Origin: Bolinopsis microptera
Lineage: Eukaryota > Ctenophora > Tentaculata > Lobata > Bolinopsidae
Direction of reading: 5' to 3'
Assembly (NCBI RefSeq): GCF_026151205.1
Contig: NC_087076.1
Coordinates: 5,570,902-5,634,901 of the forward strand
DNA: 64,000 bases
A program made the translations under genes and the position numbers. This document shows positions 1 through 10,418 of the stretch, one piece after another; the stretch's first letter is position 1; every line of letters begins with the position of its first letter. The notes below the pieces were generated by a model. The model was not told where the DNA came from. It was given only the letters and a program-made list of their open reading frames with translations, and ran no database searches.

Positions 1-823
1 CAGGTTCGCATTACATGCATGATGCAAAACAATGCTTGAAAAAGAAGAAGGCGAAAGAGCTCATCAAAACACAAGTCCTAAAAATGGAGACAAGTGGGTT
101 AAGAGACGGGACCTTGTCTCATGAGGTTTTCAGATTGATCATCCAATGTCAGAAGAGAGGATGTGAGTATCTAAATTTGGTTTTAAATATACCATTTGCA
201 CTCTATTTGTACGGATTTGGTGACTGGCTACAGCCTGATCTGTCGGCAACCAGCTTATTTGCCAGGCCGGTATATACCAACCAGCGCATGTAAACCTAAC
301 CATTAGCAAAGCTTTTACAAAATCAATTAGCCAGTATTGTAATACCATTTAAACTTATTTTAGGCGATATTTAAATAACGACATAGTGACTTGGTCCTAT
401 TCTCTCTATTAAATATCTAATGCTAACTTCCCTGCCCCCTACAAGAAGGCTGCTCCTATGAGCACCCTGACCGTTAATAACCACATATTTTTATTTTTCA
501 TTACTAGTGAAAACATATCCCACAATAACAGAAAATGGTGAAGAACCAGGAGAAGAGGTGGACACTGGACACAAAGAAACAAGAACAAATGAGAATACGG
601 ATTTGTTTTAAGTAAACGGCTTTCCTAGCCATTAGCAAAGCTTTTTTTAACGTTAGTTGCCCTGCATCTTTGTTAAACTTTACCGTACAATTGTTTGATG
701 TTTATTTCCATTTTTAACATATTTACGTTATTAACGCAATCTTTCTCATTAACACGCAATCTTTTTATCTGCTGTAACTCGTATCGTAATCGTGTAAGCG
801 CATCACGTCACCGCAGCAAGACC

Positions 824-988
824 ATGGGTGAGGAAAGCAAATCGGCTACCTCTCGCTCCGCAACCCGGCTAGCTTCTCAGCTCAAAGCTGCTTCCAAGAG
901 TCAGAATGAAGAGATCAAAAAAATAAGCAATGTGCTCAAATACCTTGCCAAGACGATGAATGACTTATCATTATTGTTTAAGCCGTAA
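824..988 (+). repeat. Short ORF fragment shared by dispersed repeats
   Basis: A 54-residue reading frame begins at a CCATGG-context ATG (824). It encodes a Ser/Lys-rich, probably helical peptide with the segment KYLAKTMNDLSLL. Pieces of the same DNA recur at about 1301-1379, 1660-1745 and 5956-6040, with internal deletions. This is therefore a repeat-borne coding fragment, not a single-copy gene. I recognise no family. The first 800 bases hold nothing else convincing; a short direct repeat (CCATTAGCAAAGCTTTT-like) occurs at about 300 and 630. Confidence 0.4.
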
Positions 989-1462
989 GATACGTTTCTT
1001 AGGGTAACTAACTAATAAGTTAGTTCAGAACTGATGAAGATGTAGACCATCGAAAATATTTTTGTGTGATTAACTGCTTGTTTCATTTGTTGAGCTCGCT
1101 AGTGGAGGAAAAACAGAATTTTCACCTATCAAAATTACGTCATGCGACTCTTAAACAACGCCCCACTTACTCATCTTAAGTAATAAGTGTTGTAATGTAT
1201 TGTTTAAAATTGAGATGGTTCAGGAACTATTTATCTATGTTCAGGAAGTGTAGGAGATAGAGAAGGATACCAGTTCCACAATGGGAAATATTACACCAAG
1301 GCTCCGCAACCCGGCTAGCTTCTCAGCTCAAAGCTGCTTCCCAGAATGAAGAGACAAAAGAAATAAGCAAAGAAAAACTCAAGTTCTCAAGATCTTTCAT
1401 GTGAGATTGAAACAATATGTACTATTTTACAGGGCTGACAACAACGAGAAAAATCCTGCGAA

Positions 1463-1693
1463 ATGATGGGTCAGATGATCAGTAGTGGCTTCGAAGACAT
1501 CTACCACAAAATTGATATTAGCGTGCCCTGTTGTAGCTGTAAAAGCTTTCATGCTACCCGGCTACCTTGCCGACACTTCTTCTTCCTTCTAGAGGAAGGC
1601 AGTATAAAATGGAATAACTGCCCTACTACTTTAACAAGGACATGGAAGTTGGTAAGTGTTAAAATGTGCTCAAATACCTCGCCAAGACGATGA
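1463..1693 (+). pseudogene. SWIM zinc-finger fragment, likely transposase relic
   Basis: The 76-residue frame contains CSCKSFHATRLPCRHFFFL, which fits the SWIM zinc-finger pattern C-x-C-x(n)-C-x-H. SWIM fingers occur in MULE/FAR1-type transposases and ZSWIM proteins. No catalytic domain is visible on either side, and the frame has no strong start. The downstream part (from 1543) is repeated at 5824 without the first Cys pair. I infer a decayed MULE- or ZSWIM-like transposon-derived exon. The motif is visible; the family assignment is inference. Confidence 0.5.
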
Positions 1694-2741
1694 ATGACTT
1701 ATCATTATTGTTTAAGCCGTACAAGATACGTTTCTTAAGGTTACCAACTAATAAGTATTATTAAGTATTGTTTAAAATTGAGATGGTTCAGGAAGTGCAG
1801 GAGATAAAGAAGGATACCAGTTTAGACACAATGATATTACACCAAGGGTGCGCTGTAGGAGGGAAAGAAGAAAGACAGAAAAAGGAGAAAATGTTATAGT
1901 CAGCTATTTAATTATACGTATAATAGTATGATGATACAACTTCATTGAATCGAATAGTTTATTTTAATTGTGCTTTGGTATGGGACAAACCAATATAATT
2001 GGATCGGATGTTATCAGTTTATTATCATATCAGGCGTCAGCTATAATATTTATAGTGTTATACAAATACCATGCACCAGCGGGATAAAAAAAACAGAGAG
2101 GCCGCCCTCGTATTTTTAAAGAGCAGGGTATTAAACTGAAAGACGATGATGATAGATTCTTGCAGGCAATCAAAGAAGTGGATCGCAAGAGTAGCCCTAC
2201 ATGGCTGGATATTCAAAAAGGACTGCTTAAAAACGGGCTTGCCGAAAGATGTTGCGGCCAACAGATGATCAACAATGTGTGGAAAAAACAGAAAGGCAGA
2301 CGAAACCCCAGCATTGAAATGCACAACACACTAGGACCTTGCGAAAAGAATTATGGCATGCAGATTTATCCTGTTCATACAATGCACGAGCTAATCAAAT
2401 TTGCTTGATCCAGGAACCGGTCGTGAGGAAAGGAGTGGTAGGTAACGTACCGAAGAGTCACAAACAATTTGTGCCCTTCACCCAGGATAAACCGAGAGTA
2501 GCAGCCCTTCTACCGAAGGACCTAGGAAAAAAGACTATGATACTGGCAGGACTCAGCTTGTCTCATGCAGAGTTAGCCTGCTCATACAATGCACGAGCCA
2601 AGGTCTATAATAGATAGTGTGTGCCAAAATCTTTGGAGACTACGCAGTGTTACGGAAAAAGTAACGAAGCTATTCAAGTTCATATTTAAGTAACAATTTA
2701 AATATTAACCAGATTCTAAAGCGATTGTCTGAAGTAATCAT
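1543..2741 (+). repeat. Dispersed 1.2-kb repeat, copy A
   Basis: This stretch is repeated in direct orientation at 5824-7017, about 4.28 kb downstream. The copies differ by substitutions and small indels (for example a 12-base deletion in the second copy near 6520). Homology starts at AAGCTTTCATG in the SWIM fragment and stops abruptly after GAAGTAATCAT. It carries the short frames described separately. No TIR or poly-A tail was found, so the element class is undetermined. Confidence 0.8.
2088..2408 (+). pseudogene. Possible DNA-binding ORF fragment in repeat copy A
   Basis: An open frame without an ATG begins just after a TAA and encodes RGRPRIFKEQ (an AT-hook-like GRPR core). It continues through an acidic DDDDRF segment to a basic, tryptophan-containing stretch (SPTWLDIQ, NNVWKKQKGRR) resembling a Myb/SANT-like helix set. 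The frame is also present in copy B (6380-6682), with a four-residue in-frame deletion. The conserved frame suggests it once coded for protein, perhaps the DNA-binding end of a transposase. That is inference only. Confidence 0.3.
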
Positions 2742-3383
2742 CCCATATCCAAAAACCCGCATTCTCGCATTCTAAGAATGTAGGAAATTTTTAAAAGTAG
2801 GAAGTTTTTGACAAAAAGTAGGAAATTCGAGAGCCAACTCTGAGAATTTTCGATAATATTTCAGTAGGAATTTAAGTGAAAGAGCAGACTAAAAGTTGCT
2901 GGACCGTTATTTAAATGTCCTCAGTCAGGGATCCACTGATCCAGTCTATCAAATTTCGTTTCACAGACCAAAGTTTGTTGCTATTAGCTACAAAATCTGT
3001 GCATCAAGTAACCACTAACCAGATGCTAATTATTGGGGCATTTTTGCGTACACGACATAAATAGTTGTCATTATTACTTTATTAACATTTTACTATCTAC
3101 TTATCTAGTCTATGAAACCGGATATGTCTACAGTGTCACCCGATATCTGTATTGGCAAGCAGTAGCATATACACATCACGTCTTCAATATGTGTATCACA
3201 CTGCACACACCCAGCCCAAATTCGTGTGGCGTGAGAAAATATCAGAAAAACAGGGCGTTTTAACTAATCTGTACGATGATGCTAGAATGGGCGTGAGAAT
3301 TGGACTTTTTCTAGTTTTTTAATTAGTCGCTCTGCCCGCATGCTTTTGTTGCTTACATTGGGTTGTTGAACTTCCTATTAATC
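2742..3383. other. Non-coding, no recognised feature
   Basis: AT-rich sequence with a short internal repetition of GTAGGAAATT-like words near 2790-2830. No convincing gene, RNA or element boundary is seen. Confidence 0.4.
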
Positions 3384-3539
3384 ATGAATCGTCCAAAGTT
3401 CAAGTCTAAATCCGAGGTCCAATGCGGTATATGCAAAGAAGTTTGTACTCGAGCCGATAATCTAAAAGTTCATTTTAAGAGGTGTCACCCAGGGCATCAG
3501 CCCTATGAATTCATACCGAATCAACCTAAGTTGAGGTAG
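3384..3539 (+). CDS. Small single zinc-finger ORF (51 aa)
   Basis: The frame starts at ATG 3384 and stops at TAG 3537. It is basic at the start (MNRPKFKSKS) and contains one finger, CGIC-x12-H-x4-H, of C2H2/BED type. BED-like fingers commonly form the N-terminus of hAT transposases, and a hATC fragment lies 150 bases downstream. However, this ORF lies outside the hAT boundary defined by the TSD at 3640-3647, so it is either an older relic or an exon of another gene. No upstream promoter was recognised. Confidence 0.4.
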   Translation: MNRPKFKSKSEVQCGICKEVCTRADNLKVHFKRCHPGHQPYEFIPNQPKLR

Positions 3540-3689
3540 CTATCACATTAAGACATTAATCGGGTGGAAATCATTTTTGCATGAATTATCTTTACATGAT
3601 GCTCCTGATCCTAGTTATATATCGTGATACACTAATACAATCCAGTATAGAGGCGTGAGCTAGCCGGCTAAGCCGGCTTAGCCAGCCGA

Positions 3690-4139
3690 TTGAAATTGCC
3701 GGCTTGCCATCGGCTAGCCGATCGGCTAACACATTTTCAGCAGTTATCACTTATCTCTACTTCAGGCCGGGAATCTAGACGGCATGTAACAAATTATACC
3801 ATGATCGACTTAAGAGATAAATTTCATAAATTTCAGAACCGTCAGACGGATCGTCTTAAAGACGAAATTAAAGTATATGAGGCCTTGCAGTGCCCTAAAA
3901 ACTTTCTGTCCAAGATGGACACTCTTAGATTTTGGAAATGTCGTAGTGATACATTGCCCCTTCTTTCAAAATTAGCATGCGCGATATTTTCGGTTCCTGC
4001 ATCCGCTGCTGATGTGGAAAGAACATGGTCAGCAGCAGGGCTGACTGTAAACAAGAGGAGATCAAAGATCTCATCAGACAATTTAAAAGCCATTATGCTC
4101 ATTAATCGTAACAGATATATCTTTTTTAAAGTTTTATAA
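3690..4139 (+). pseudogene. hAT transposase C-terminal dimerisation domain
   Basis: In the 149-codon frame, residues about 77-141 match the hAT dimerisation (hATC) domain: FWKCRSDTLPLLSKLACAIF, the VPASAADVERTWSAAG core, then the basic NKRRSKISSDNLKAIM helix. The family is known for an S-x-x-x-E-R-x-F/W-S motif here, and it is present. No ATG exists before 3801. An acceptor-like CTCTACTTCAG at about 3755-3765 could mark an exon start. The RNase-H-like catalytic core and the zinc finger are missing, so no active enzyme is encoded. Confidence 0.88.
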
Positions 4140-4461
4140 GTAAATTAGAGATTGACTCTGACCAGTGAGAATTTCCTAACTTATTATTGACTAACTTATT
4201 ATTATTGAAGTTATGAAACTGTATCACTTGTTACCTTCCATTTCAAGTTTTGCCCTTAAAATCGACATAAAGTATAAAGAAACATAAAGTATAAGCCAAT
4301 CAATTTTAATACAAAATAGTGATATTAGCAAAATAAAAATTTTTGGTACAATATCTGATATTAGGATCTGGTAATCCCATTCCCAGTTTTAGCCGGCTAG
4401 CCAGCCGATTTTTTCTCTTAGCCAGCCGATTGCCGTCGGCTAGCCGGCTCATGGCTCTAAT

Positions 4462-4897
4462 CTAAGATGAGAAGTACGGACTCGTTTAGGGGGAAAAGTA
4501 CGTACTTGTACGCAACTTTGAAAAGTCCGACTCATACGACGTACGATTAAGATAGAATTTTTTTGTTTTTGAATTATTATCATCAGGGCCGTTGTAAAAT
4601 GTAAATGTAATTGTTTGCCGATGTTAGAGAAAATATGCCGTTCGCGAACAAATTGAACACACAATTCTTAGATCAGGCAGGCATTTAAATTTAAAAGTAA
4701 AACAAAAATTACTAGACAATTTACTTATTCAAACAGCTTGTTTAAAAGCTGTTTTGAAAACGCTCAATATAAGTCCGTAACTTGCGATTTAGAACTCTTC
4801 CATTAATTTCTAGAAGGAGAACTTTTCAGTAGAATTGAAAAGTACGTACGATACGAGTAAATTGAAAAGTCCGACTCATTCGTACTTCTCATCTTAG
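4462..4897. mobile_element. Nested 436-bp MITE with perfect 17-bp TIR
   Basis: Both ends read CTAAGATGAGAAGTACG inward, perfectly inverted over 17 bp. The 8-bp direct repeat GCTCTAAT flanks it at 4454-4461 and 4898-4905. Subterminal AAAAGTCCGACTCAT words occur near each end. No coding capacity. The 8-bp TSD suggests a hAT-mobilised MITE. It lies inside the right TIR of the older hAT element, giving a clear order of events. Confidence 0.85.
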
Positions 4898-4911
4898 GCT
4901 CTAATCCAGTA

Positions 4912-5345
4912 TACAAGGGCAGATTTCTCACGGTCTTAATGCCGCCCTGACTCATTGTTTTGATCGAAGTCCAAGTTCTAAAATATGATATTTTGTATCT
5001 AAAATATTATATTTTGTATCTGAAATATTATGTTTCGTATTAAAACTTCCAAAAATTCTTACTCCATGGAGAGATCATTAAATTATCTATTGCTACAGAA
5101 CAATATTAATGTCGCCCTTGAATCTTGATTCATTGTTTTGATCGAATTCCAAGTTCTAAAATATGATATTTTGTATCTAAAATATTATATTTTGTATATG
5201 AAATATTAGGTTTCGTATTTAAACTTCCAAAAATGCTTACTCCATTTTATACTTTCAAAAAGAAGTTTCCTTTGTTCAATGCATCCCAAGTGAATAATAT
5301 TTATCACTTATTAAACTGACACATGAAAAATTAAAAATATTCTAC
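4912..5345. repeat. Host repeat of the hAT insertion, internal 178-bp duplication
   Basis: The sequence starting TACAAGGGCAGATTTCTC recurs at 7245-7490. Inside this copy a segment containing ATTGTTTTGATCGAA and several ATATTTTGTAT words is tandemly duplicated with a period of about 178 bp (4954 versus 5132). The downstream copy has only one unit. Element class is unknown. Confidence 0.65.
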
Positions 5346-5503
5346 TATATTAGCAGCAGTTACGAATTACGCAACCACTGCACTGGAACAGCACGAAGAA
5401 ACAAACAATCGTCTTCCTGAAAACCACCAAAGAAGCGGTCGAGAAGCTAACCGAACTGAAGAAGAGGAATTCCGAATTTTAGCTTCCACAATGTGGCGGG
5501 AAA

Positions 5504-5887
5504 ATGCTGGTTGAACGTCCCCCACGAGTCAACAATCATGGCCTGTGCCCTGAACCAGTCCATCAACATCTCGCAACAACAGTCCCGACTCATCAGGGAG
5601 AAGTCCGATCAAGAGACACCCAACAAATTAATGCAATTCCACCGTTTAGAACAACCACGGATGAAATTGAGGATTGGATTGACAAACTGAAAAACTTCGT
5701 TCTTGCCAAGCATAGTAGTGAATGTGCGGCCGATAGAAAGCTGGCTATGCTAAAAACGGTAATAGGAGACGAAGCAACTCTAGCTATTAGCAATTTTCAA
5801 GCTGGAGAGAAGGACACGTTGTTGAAGCTTTCATGGTACCCGGCTACCTTGCCGACACTTCTTCTTCCTTCTGGAGGAAGGCAGTAG
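5504..5887 (+). pseudogene. Gag-like retroelement fragment
   Basis: Residues about 50-105 of this frame (DEIEDWIDKLKNFVLA, then DRKLAMLKTVIGDEATLAI) resemble the helical core of retrotransposon Gag proteins: an acidic E-D-W start, K/R-rich middle and an A-x-L-x-x-x-I-G-x-E-A signature. Upstream DNA (5378-5500) is also coding-like in more than one frame. No protease, RT or zinc knuckle follows. At 5824 the frame runs directly into the 1.2-kb repeat. I infer a Gag relic; a helical host-protein exon is the alternative. Confidence 0.35.
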
Positions 5888-7017
5888 AAAATGGAATGAC
5901 CTGCCGACCGGCTACCAGAACCTGCCCTACTTTAACAAGGACATGGAAGTTGGTAAGTGTTAAAATGTGCTCAAATTCCTCGCCAAGACGATGAATGACT
6001 TATCATTATCATTTAAGCCGTAAGATACGTTTCTAACTTATAAGTGTTGTTGAGTATTGTTTAAAATAGAGATGGTTCAGGAAGTGCAGGAGATAAAGAA
6101 GGATACCAGTTTAGACACAATGGGAAATATTACACCAAGGGTGCACTGGAGGAGGGAAAGAAGAAAGACAGAAAAAGGAGAAAATGTTGTGTTATAATCA
6201 GCTATACGTATAATAGCATCATGATACAACTTCATTGAATAGTCTATTTTAATTGTGCTTTGGTATGGGACAAAGCAAAATAATTGGATCAGATGTTATC
6301 AGTTTATTATCATGTCAGGCGTCAGCTATAATATTCATAGTGTTACCTATACAAATACCATGCACCAGCGGAATAAAAAAAACAGAGAGGCCGCCCTCGT
6401 ATTTTTAAAGAGCAGGGTATTAAACTGAAAGACGATGCTGATAGATTCTTGCAGGCGATCAAAGAATGGAATCGCAAGAGCAGCCCTACATGGCTGGATA
6501 TTCAAAAAGTACTGCTTAAAAAATGTTGCGGCCAACAGATGATCAAAAATGTGTGGAAAAAACAGAAAGGCAGACGAAACCCCAGCATTGAAATGCACAA
6601 CACACTAGGACCTTGCGAAAAGAATTATGGCATGCAGATTTATCCTGTTCATACAATGCACGAGCTAATCAAATTTGCTTGATCCAGGAACCGGTCGTGA
6701 GGAAAGGAGTGGTAGGTAACGTACCGAAGAGTCACAAACAATTTGTGCCCTTCACCCAGGATAAACCCAGAGTAGCAGCCCTTCTACCGAAGGACCTAGC
6801 AAAAAAGACTATGATACTGGCAGGACTCAGCTTGTCTCATGCAGATTTATCCTGCTCATACAATGCACGAGCCAAGGTCTATAATAGATAGTGTGTGCCA
6901 AAATCTTTGGAGACTACGCAGTGTTACGGAAAAAGTAACGAAGCTATTCAGGTTCATATTTAAGTAACAATTTAAATATTAACCAGATTCTAAAGCGATA
7001 TTGTCTGAAGTAATCAT
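5824..7017 (+). repeat. Dispersed 1.2-kb repeat, copy B
   Basis: Direct-repeat partner of 1543-2741. Its upstream neighbour differs (gag-like frame instead of the first half of the SWIM finger), so the shared unit has a definite 5' limit. The frame corresponding to 2088-2408 remains open here (to 6682), and a second short frame at 6613-6891 is also conserved. Confidence 0.8.
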
Positions 7018-7228
7018 AATAAAGTAAATAACTAAATGAATGGTTAACAATAAGTAATAATCGTTATAATGGTTGTGAAATAGATTTGTAGAACATTGAA
7101 TTAAATTTATAACTCCACTTTTGCCCTATTTGACGGCCACTTATTTTTCTCGTAGTCGCACTGGTTTGAGAACAACCGAAAAAATATTCAGTGCGATTAC
7201 TAAACTAATCACACAGATTTCCTGAAAG

Positions 7229-7490
7229 ATATCGTAATACAATCCAGTATACAAGGGCAGATTTCTCACGGTCTTAATGCCGCCCTTGATTTATTGTTTT
7301 GATCGAAGCCTAGAAATTACTAAATATCTATTACTAAATATCTATTACTACAAGACAATATTAATGCTTTTATACTTCCAAAAAGAAGTTTCCTTTGTTC
7401 GATGCATCCCAAGTGAATAATATTTATCACTTATTAAACTGACACATGAAAAATTAAAAATCTTCTACTATATTAGCAGCAGCAAAATCA
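7229..7490. repeat. Second copy of the hAT host repeat with empty target site
   Basis: Contains AATCCAGTATACAAGGGCAG uninterrupted, the pre-insertion state of the hAT site at 3640/4904. It continues as the TTTCTCACGGTCTTAATGCC sequence and ends with the AAACTGACACATGAAAAATT block also seen near 5320. Confidence 0.7.
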
Positions 7491-9818
7491 TACGATTGTG
7501 TCCGCAAAGAAACCAAATTATGCGTCCATGAAGCCTCAGTGATACACGGTCAATGATGAGCGAGACTCTAGGGGCCCTATCCTACTATCCTACGGGTACC
7601 TTGTAGCTGCTTGTAAAATAGGCAACGTTCTGGGAATTTGGATAATTGCGTGGTCATGCTGAGAACATCTGGGTTATAGGAGTTATTTGTTTATTTAAGG
7701 CCGGGTTACACTAGTTTGTTATAAGTCGTCACAGTCCAGCGGAACGCCATGATTATTATCTGTCTGTCACCGGGAAGAAGAGCGAGGACCGAGTTGCGGG
7801 AAACAAGATTCGGTGACTAAAATTTCAAACTTAAATTTAACTCCTCCAGATTAAATGTAAGTGACCTGTCAGGGAGTGCTATTTAAATAAACTAAACGCA
7901 CTGATTATAACACTAGAGGCGTGGAGTTATACGCGAATCTAATTGAATGTACAATATGATTACGCCAGTTATTGCACTTCGTGCGGTTAATAGTGCAGTC
8001 GCATAATACGCAGTTACATTAACGTATAGAATTAACTAAAGTAGCGTATAGAATCCTGCGTAAAGAATCCTACCTTTATCCTGAAATCGGTTTTTTTTTC
8101 TTGTGTAAAATCTATACTCGTTCAATAACAAGCTCGTGAAATAGCAAGGTTTAACAAATTACCCCCCCCCCCCCCCCCCCTCTGTTTCTACAACACTCTT
8201 AACCTCAGTTTACAGAGCATTATAACGTACAGGAAAATATTTCACAACTATTTAATACAAACAGCACTTAGCTGAAACTCATTATCATCTAGTGCTCTTC
8301 AGGCAAGATCCTTTCGTCTTCAGGCGAGATTCTTCCGTCGTGAAAGGGCGATTTCAACATTTGCACCTGAAACGAATAATATCATATCATATCCTGGCAA
8401 AACATCCAAATAATAAGTCGATTGTATGGTACAGAGGTTTATTGGGCGACATTTCATCACTCAAAATCCACAAATCTAATAATTCAAAAATGGGGAAAGA
8501 GGCTCTCAGTCTGGGAAAGAGCTGCGGGAGCGGGTGAATAGGGGACACCTGAGCAGCGTTCAAAAGTGTAAAAGTGCGAACAAACCTTGACAGTGAATGA
8601 TCAAGAGATCATAGTGGAGATAGAGAAACAAGAGGCCTCAGCTACTGAACTGTCAACTCTGCGTAACCAGCCAGCTACAGACTGTAACCACACCCCAGAT
8701 CCAATAACGTTCCTGTCAATAGAATGCGTTTATATTGGGATAATAATAATACAATAACGAGATTGCTTAATAGTTTAATAATTTAAACTTACGCTTTCAA
8801 AGTTTCTTAGAGAGCCCGTTTTAGCGATTTTACATTTTGTTACATTGTTAGTAACGATGCTACCAAGAAACATGATGTGACCACGAGGTCGTAGCTAGCT
8901 GAGCTAGCAGTGAGCACATGTTGTGAAGGAATCCACAGTCCTGCAATATGTACGAACGTGATTAGACTATTCGCACTGCGCGTCACGTTCAGTAGATGAA
9001 TCCGTAGATTTCGAGCATTTAGGGTAAATTTAAAGACATGATTTTATCATCTCAAACTTCTATTATAAGGTATTTAAACTTAGTTATGAATATTGTTAAT
9101 AATACTGTTAATACATCATTAATATTTAGTTAATGATCGCCTTAATTCGTTCATGATATGAACAAAATGAACGAAATAGACAAAAATTAGGCGGGACCGA
9201 TCTTGGGAAGTAGTTTTAAAGGGCTGGGCAGCTATAATCTGGGTTTCTTTGATGAATATTGTCCTAGGGGCCATCGTAAGCCACAAAATGACCCAGGTTC
9301 GTGGAATGAACGAAAATGAATGAAAATGAAGATTATCGTATAAGGGCTAAGAATGGTTCAAAATTGGCCGGAAAGAGTTTGTGTTGGTCGGTGGTCCTAG
9401 GATCACTCCAGCCAAGTTTGGGAATCACAGCGTGTCTAGGTACTGAGGGTGTTTCCAATTTCATCCTAATAATCCTTTTAACCATAATCGATTTTATGAA
9501 ACTCAATTATTGGCCGTAATATAGTGCTGGGGAGCCCCAATTCTTTTTTTTTCTATGATGGCTATAATATTGTATTGTATCAGATGCCATCGTGAAGTAG
9601 GTGATCTCCTGCACCTTTTCCGCATCGACATAATAGAAGGAACCTAGGCATGCAACCTGCAATCCGAAGGTGATTGCAGCCTTTACGGAAGACCTATAGG
9701 GTCTTCATACTAATTAAATGATACATAACACTAACTTGTAAACCCCAAAAGTTTCTAGTATCGTCACTACTTACTGAGCTTGGTGTCACTTGGCGATTTA
9801 TTCCTCTGAATTCGAAAA
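7491..9818. other. Non-coding interval with poly-C tract
   Basis: No gene recognised. A run of about 20 C sits at 8161-8180. Short frames here (8292-8537, 9316-9519) show no motif or family resemblance and are treated as chance. Confidence 0.4.
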
Positions 9819-9826
9819 CGACGTAG

Positions 9827-10410
9827 GGGGGGAGGGGGGGGGGGGCCAACGCCCCAAATGGCCCCGATTTCTAGGGCTCTTTTTAGATTTTCGATGCGTC
9901 TAGGGCCTTTTGGGGCCCTAGAATTAACTTCAATTTCATCAAGTTTGATATATAGATATATGCTGAGTGCTTTAATGATATTATCTGACTACTTGCACAG
10001 TACTTTTATGTTTATTTGAGTGTATTTACATGGAGATTATGGTCCATAAACACTATCAAATAGTGGTCAGGGTCAAAAGGCCCCAAAAGGCTCCAAAAAG
10101 CCCCGATTTCTAGGGCCCTTTTTGGATTTTTGATGCGTCTAGGGCCTTTTGGGGCCCTAAAATTAACTTCAATTTCATCAAGTTTGATATATGCTAAGTG
10201 CTTTAATGATATTATCTGACTACTTGCACAGTACTTTTATGTTTATTTGAGTATAATTACATGGAGATTATGGTCCATAAACACTAGTGGTCAGGGTCAA
10301 AAGGCCCCAAAAGGCCCCAAAAAGCCCCGATTTCTAGGGCCCTTTTCGGATTTTCGATGCGTCTAGGGACTTTAAGGGCGTTGCCCCCCCCCCCCCCCCC
10401 CCCCCCTCCC
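9827..10410. mobile_element. 584-bp element with G-run termini, 8-bp TSD
   Basis: The direct repeat CGACGTAG flanks it (9819-9826 and 10411-10418). The left end is GGGGGGA, then 12 G, then CCAACGCCCC. The right end is GGGCGTTG, then a run of 20 or more C, then CTCCC, so the termini are inverted G/C homopolymer tracts. The body is about 2.4 tandem units of 224-239 bp (CCCCGATTTCTAGGG at about 9862, 10101 and 10325), each holding GGGGCC-rich dyads. No ORF. The 8-bp TSD fits a hAT-type non-autonomous element. Confidence 0.7.
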
Positions 10411-10418
10411 CGACGTAG

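Larger units (their letters stand above)
3648..4903. mobile_element. hAT element remnant with 8-bp TSD
   Basis: The ends are TAGAGGCGTGAGC on the left and the complement of TAGAGCCATGAGC on the right (right inner part at 4446-4458). They are flanked by the direct repeat ATCCAGTA at 3640-3647 and 4904-4911. The uninterrupted target is present at about 7237-7246, in a second copy of the host repeat. Subterminal blocks of AGCCGGCTAGCC-like words lie at 3656-3730 and 4390-4450 in mostly inverted orientation. Only the C-terminal transposase domain remains. A MITE (4462-4897) inserted into the right end duplicated GCTCTAAT. Confidence 0.8.

Noticed and set aside
3842-4102. Minus-strand frame opposite the hAT domain
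   Set aside because: Shadow of the clear hATC coding frame on the plus strand.
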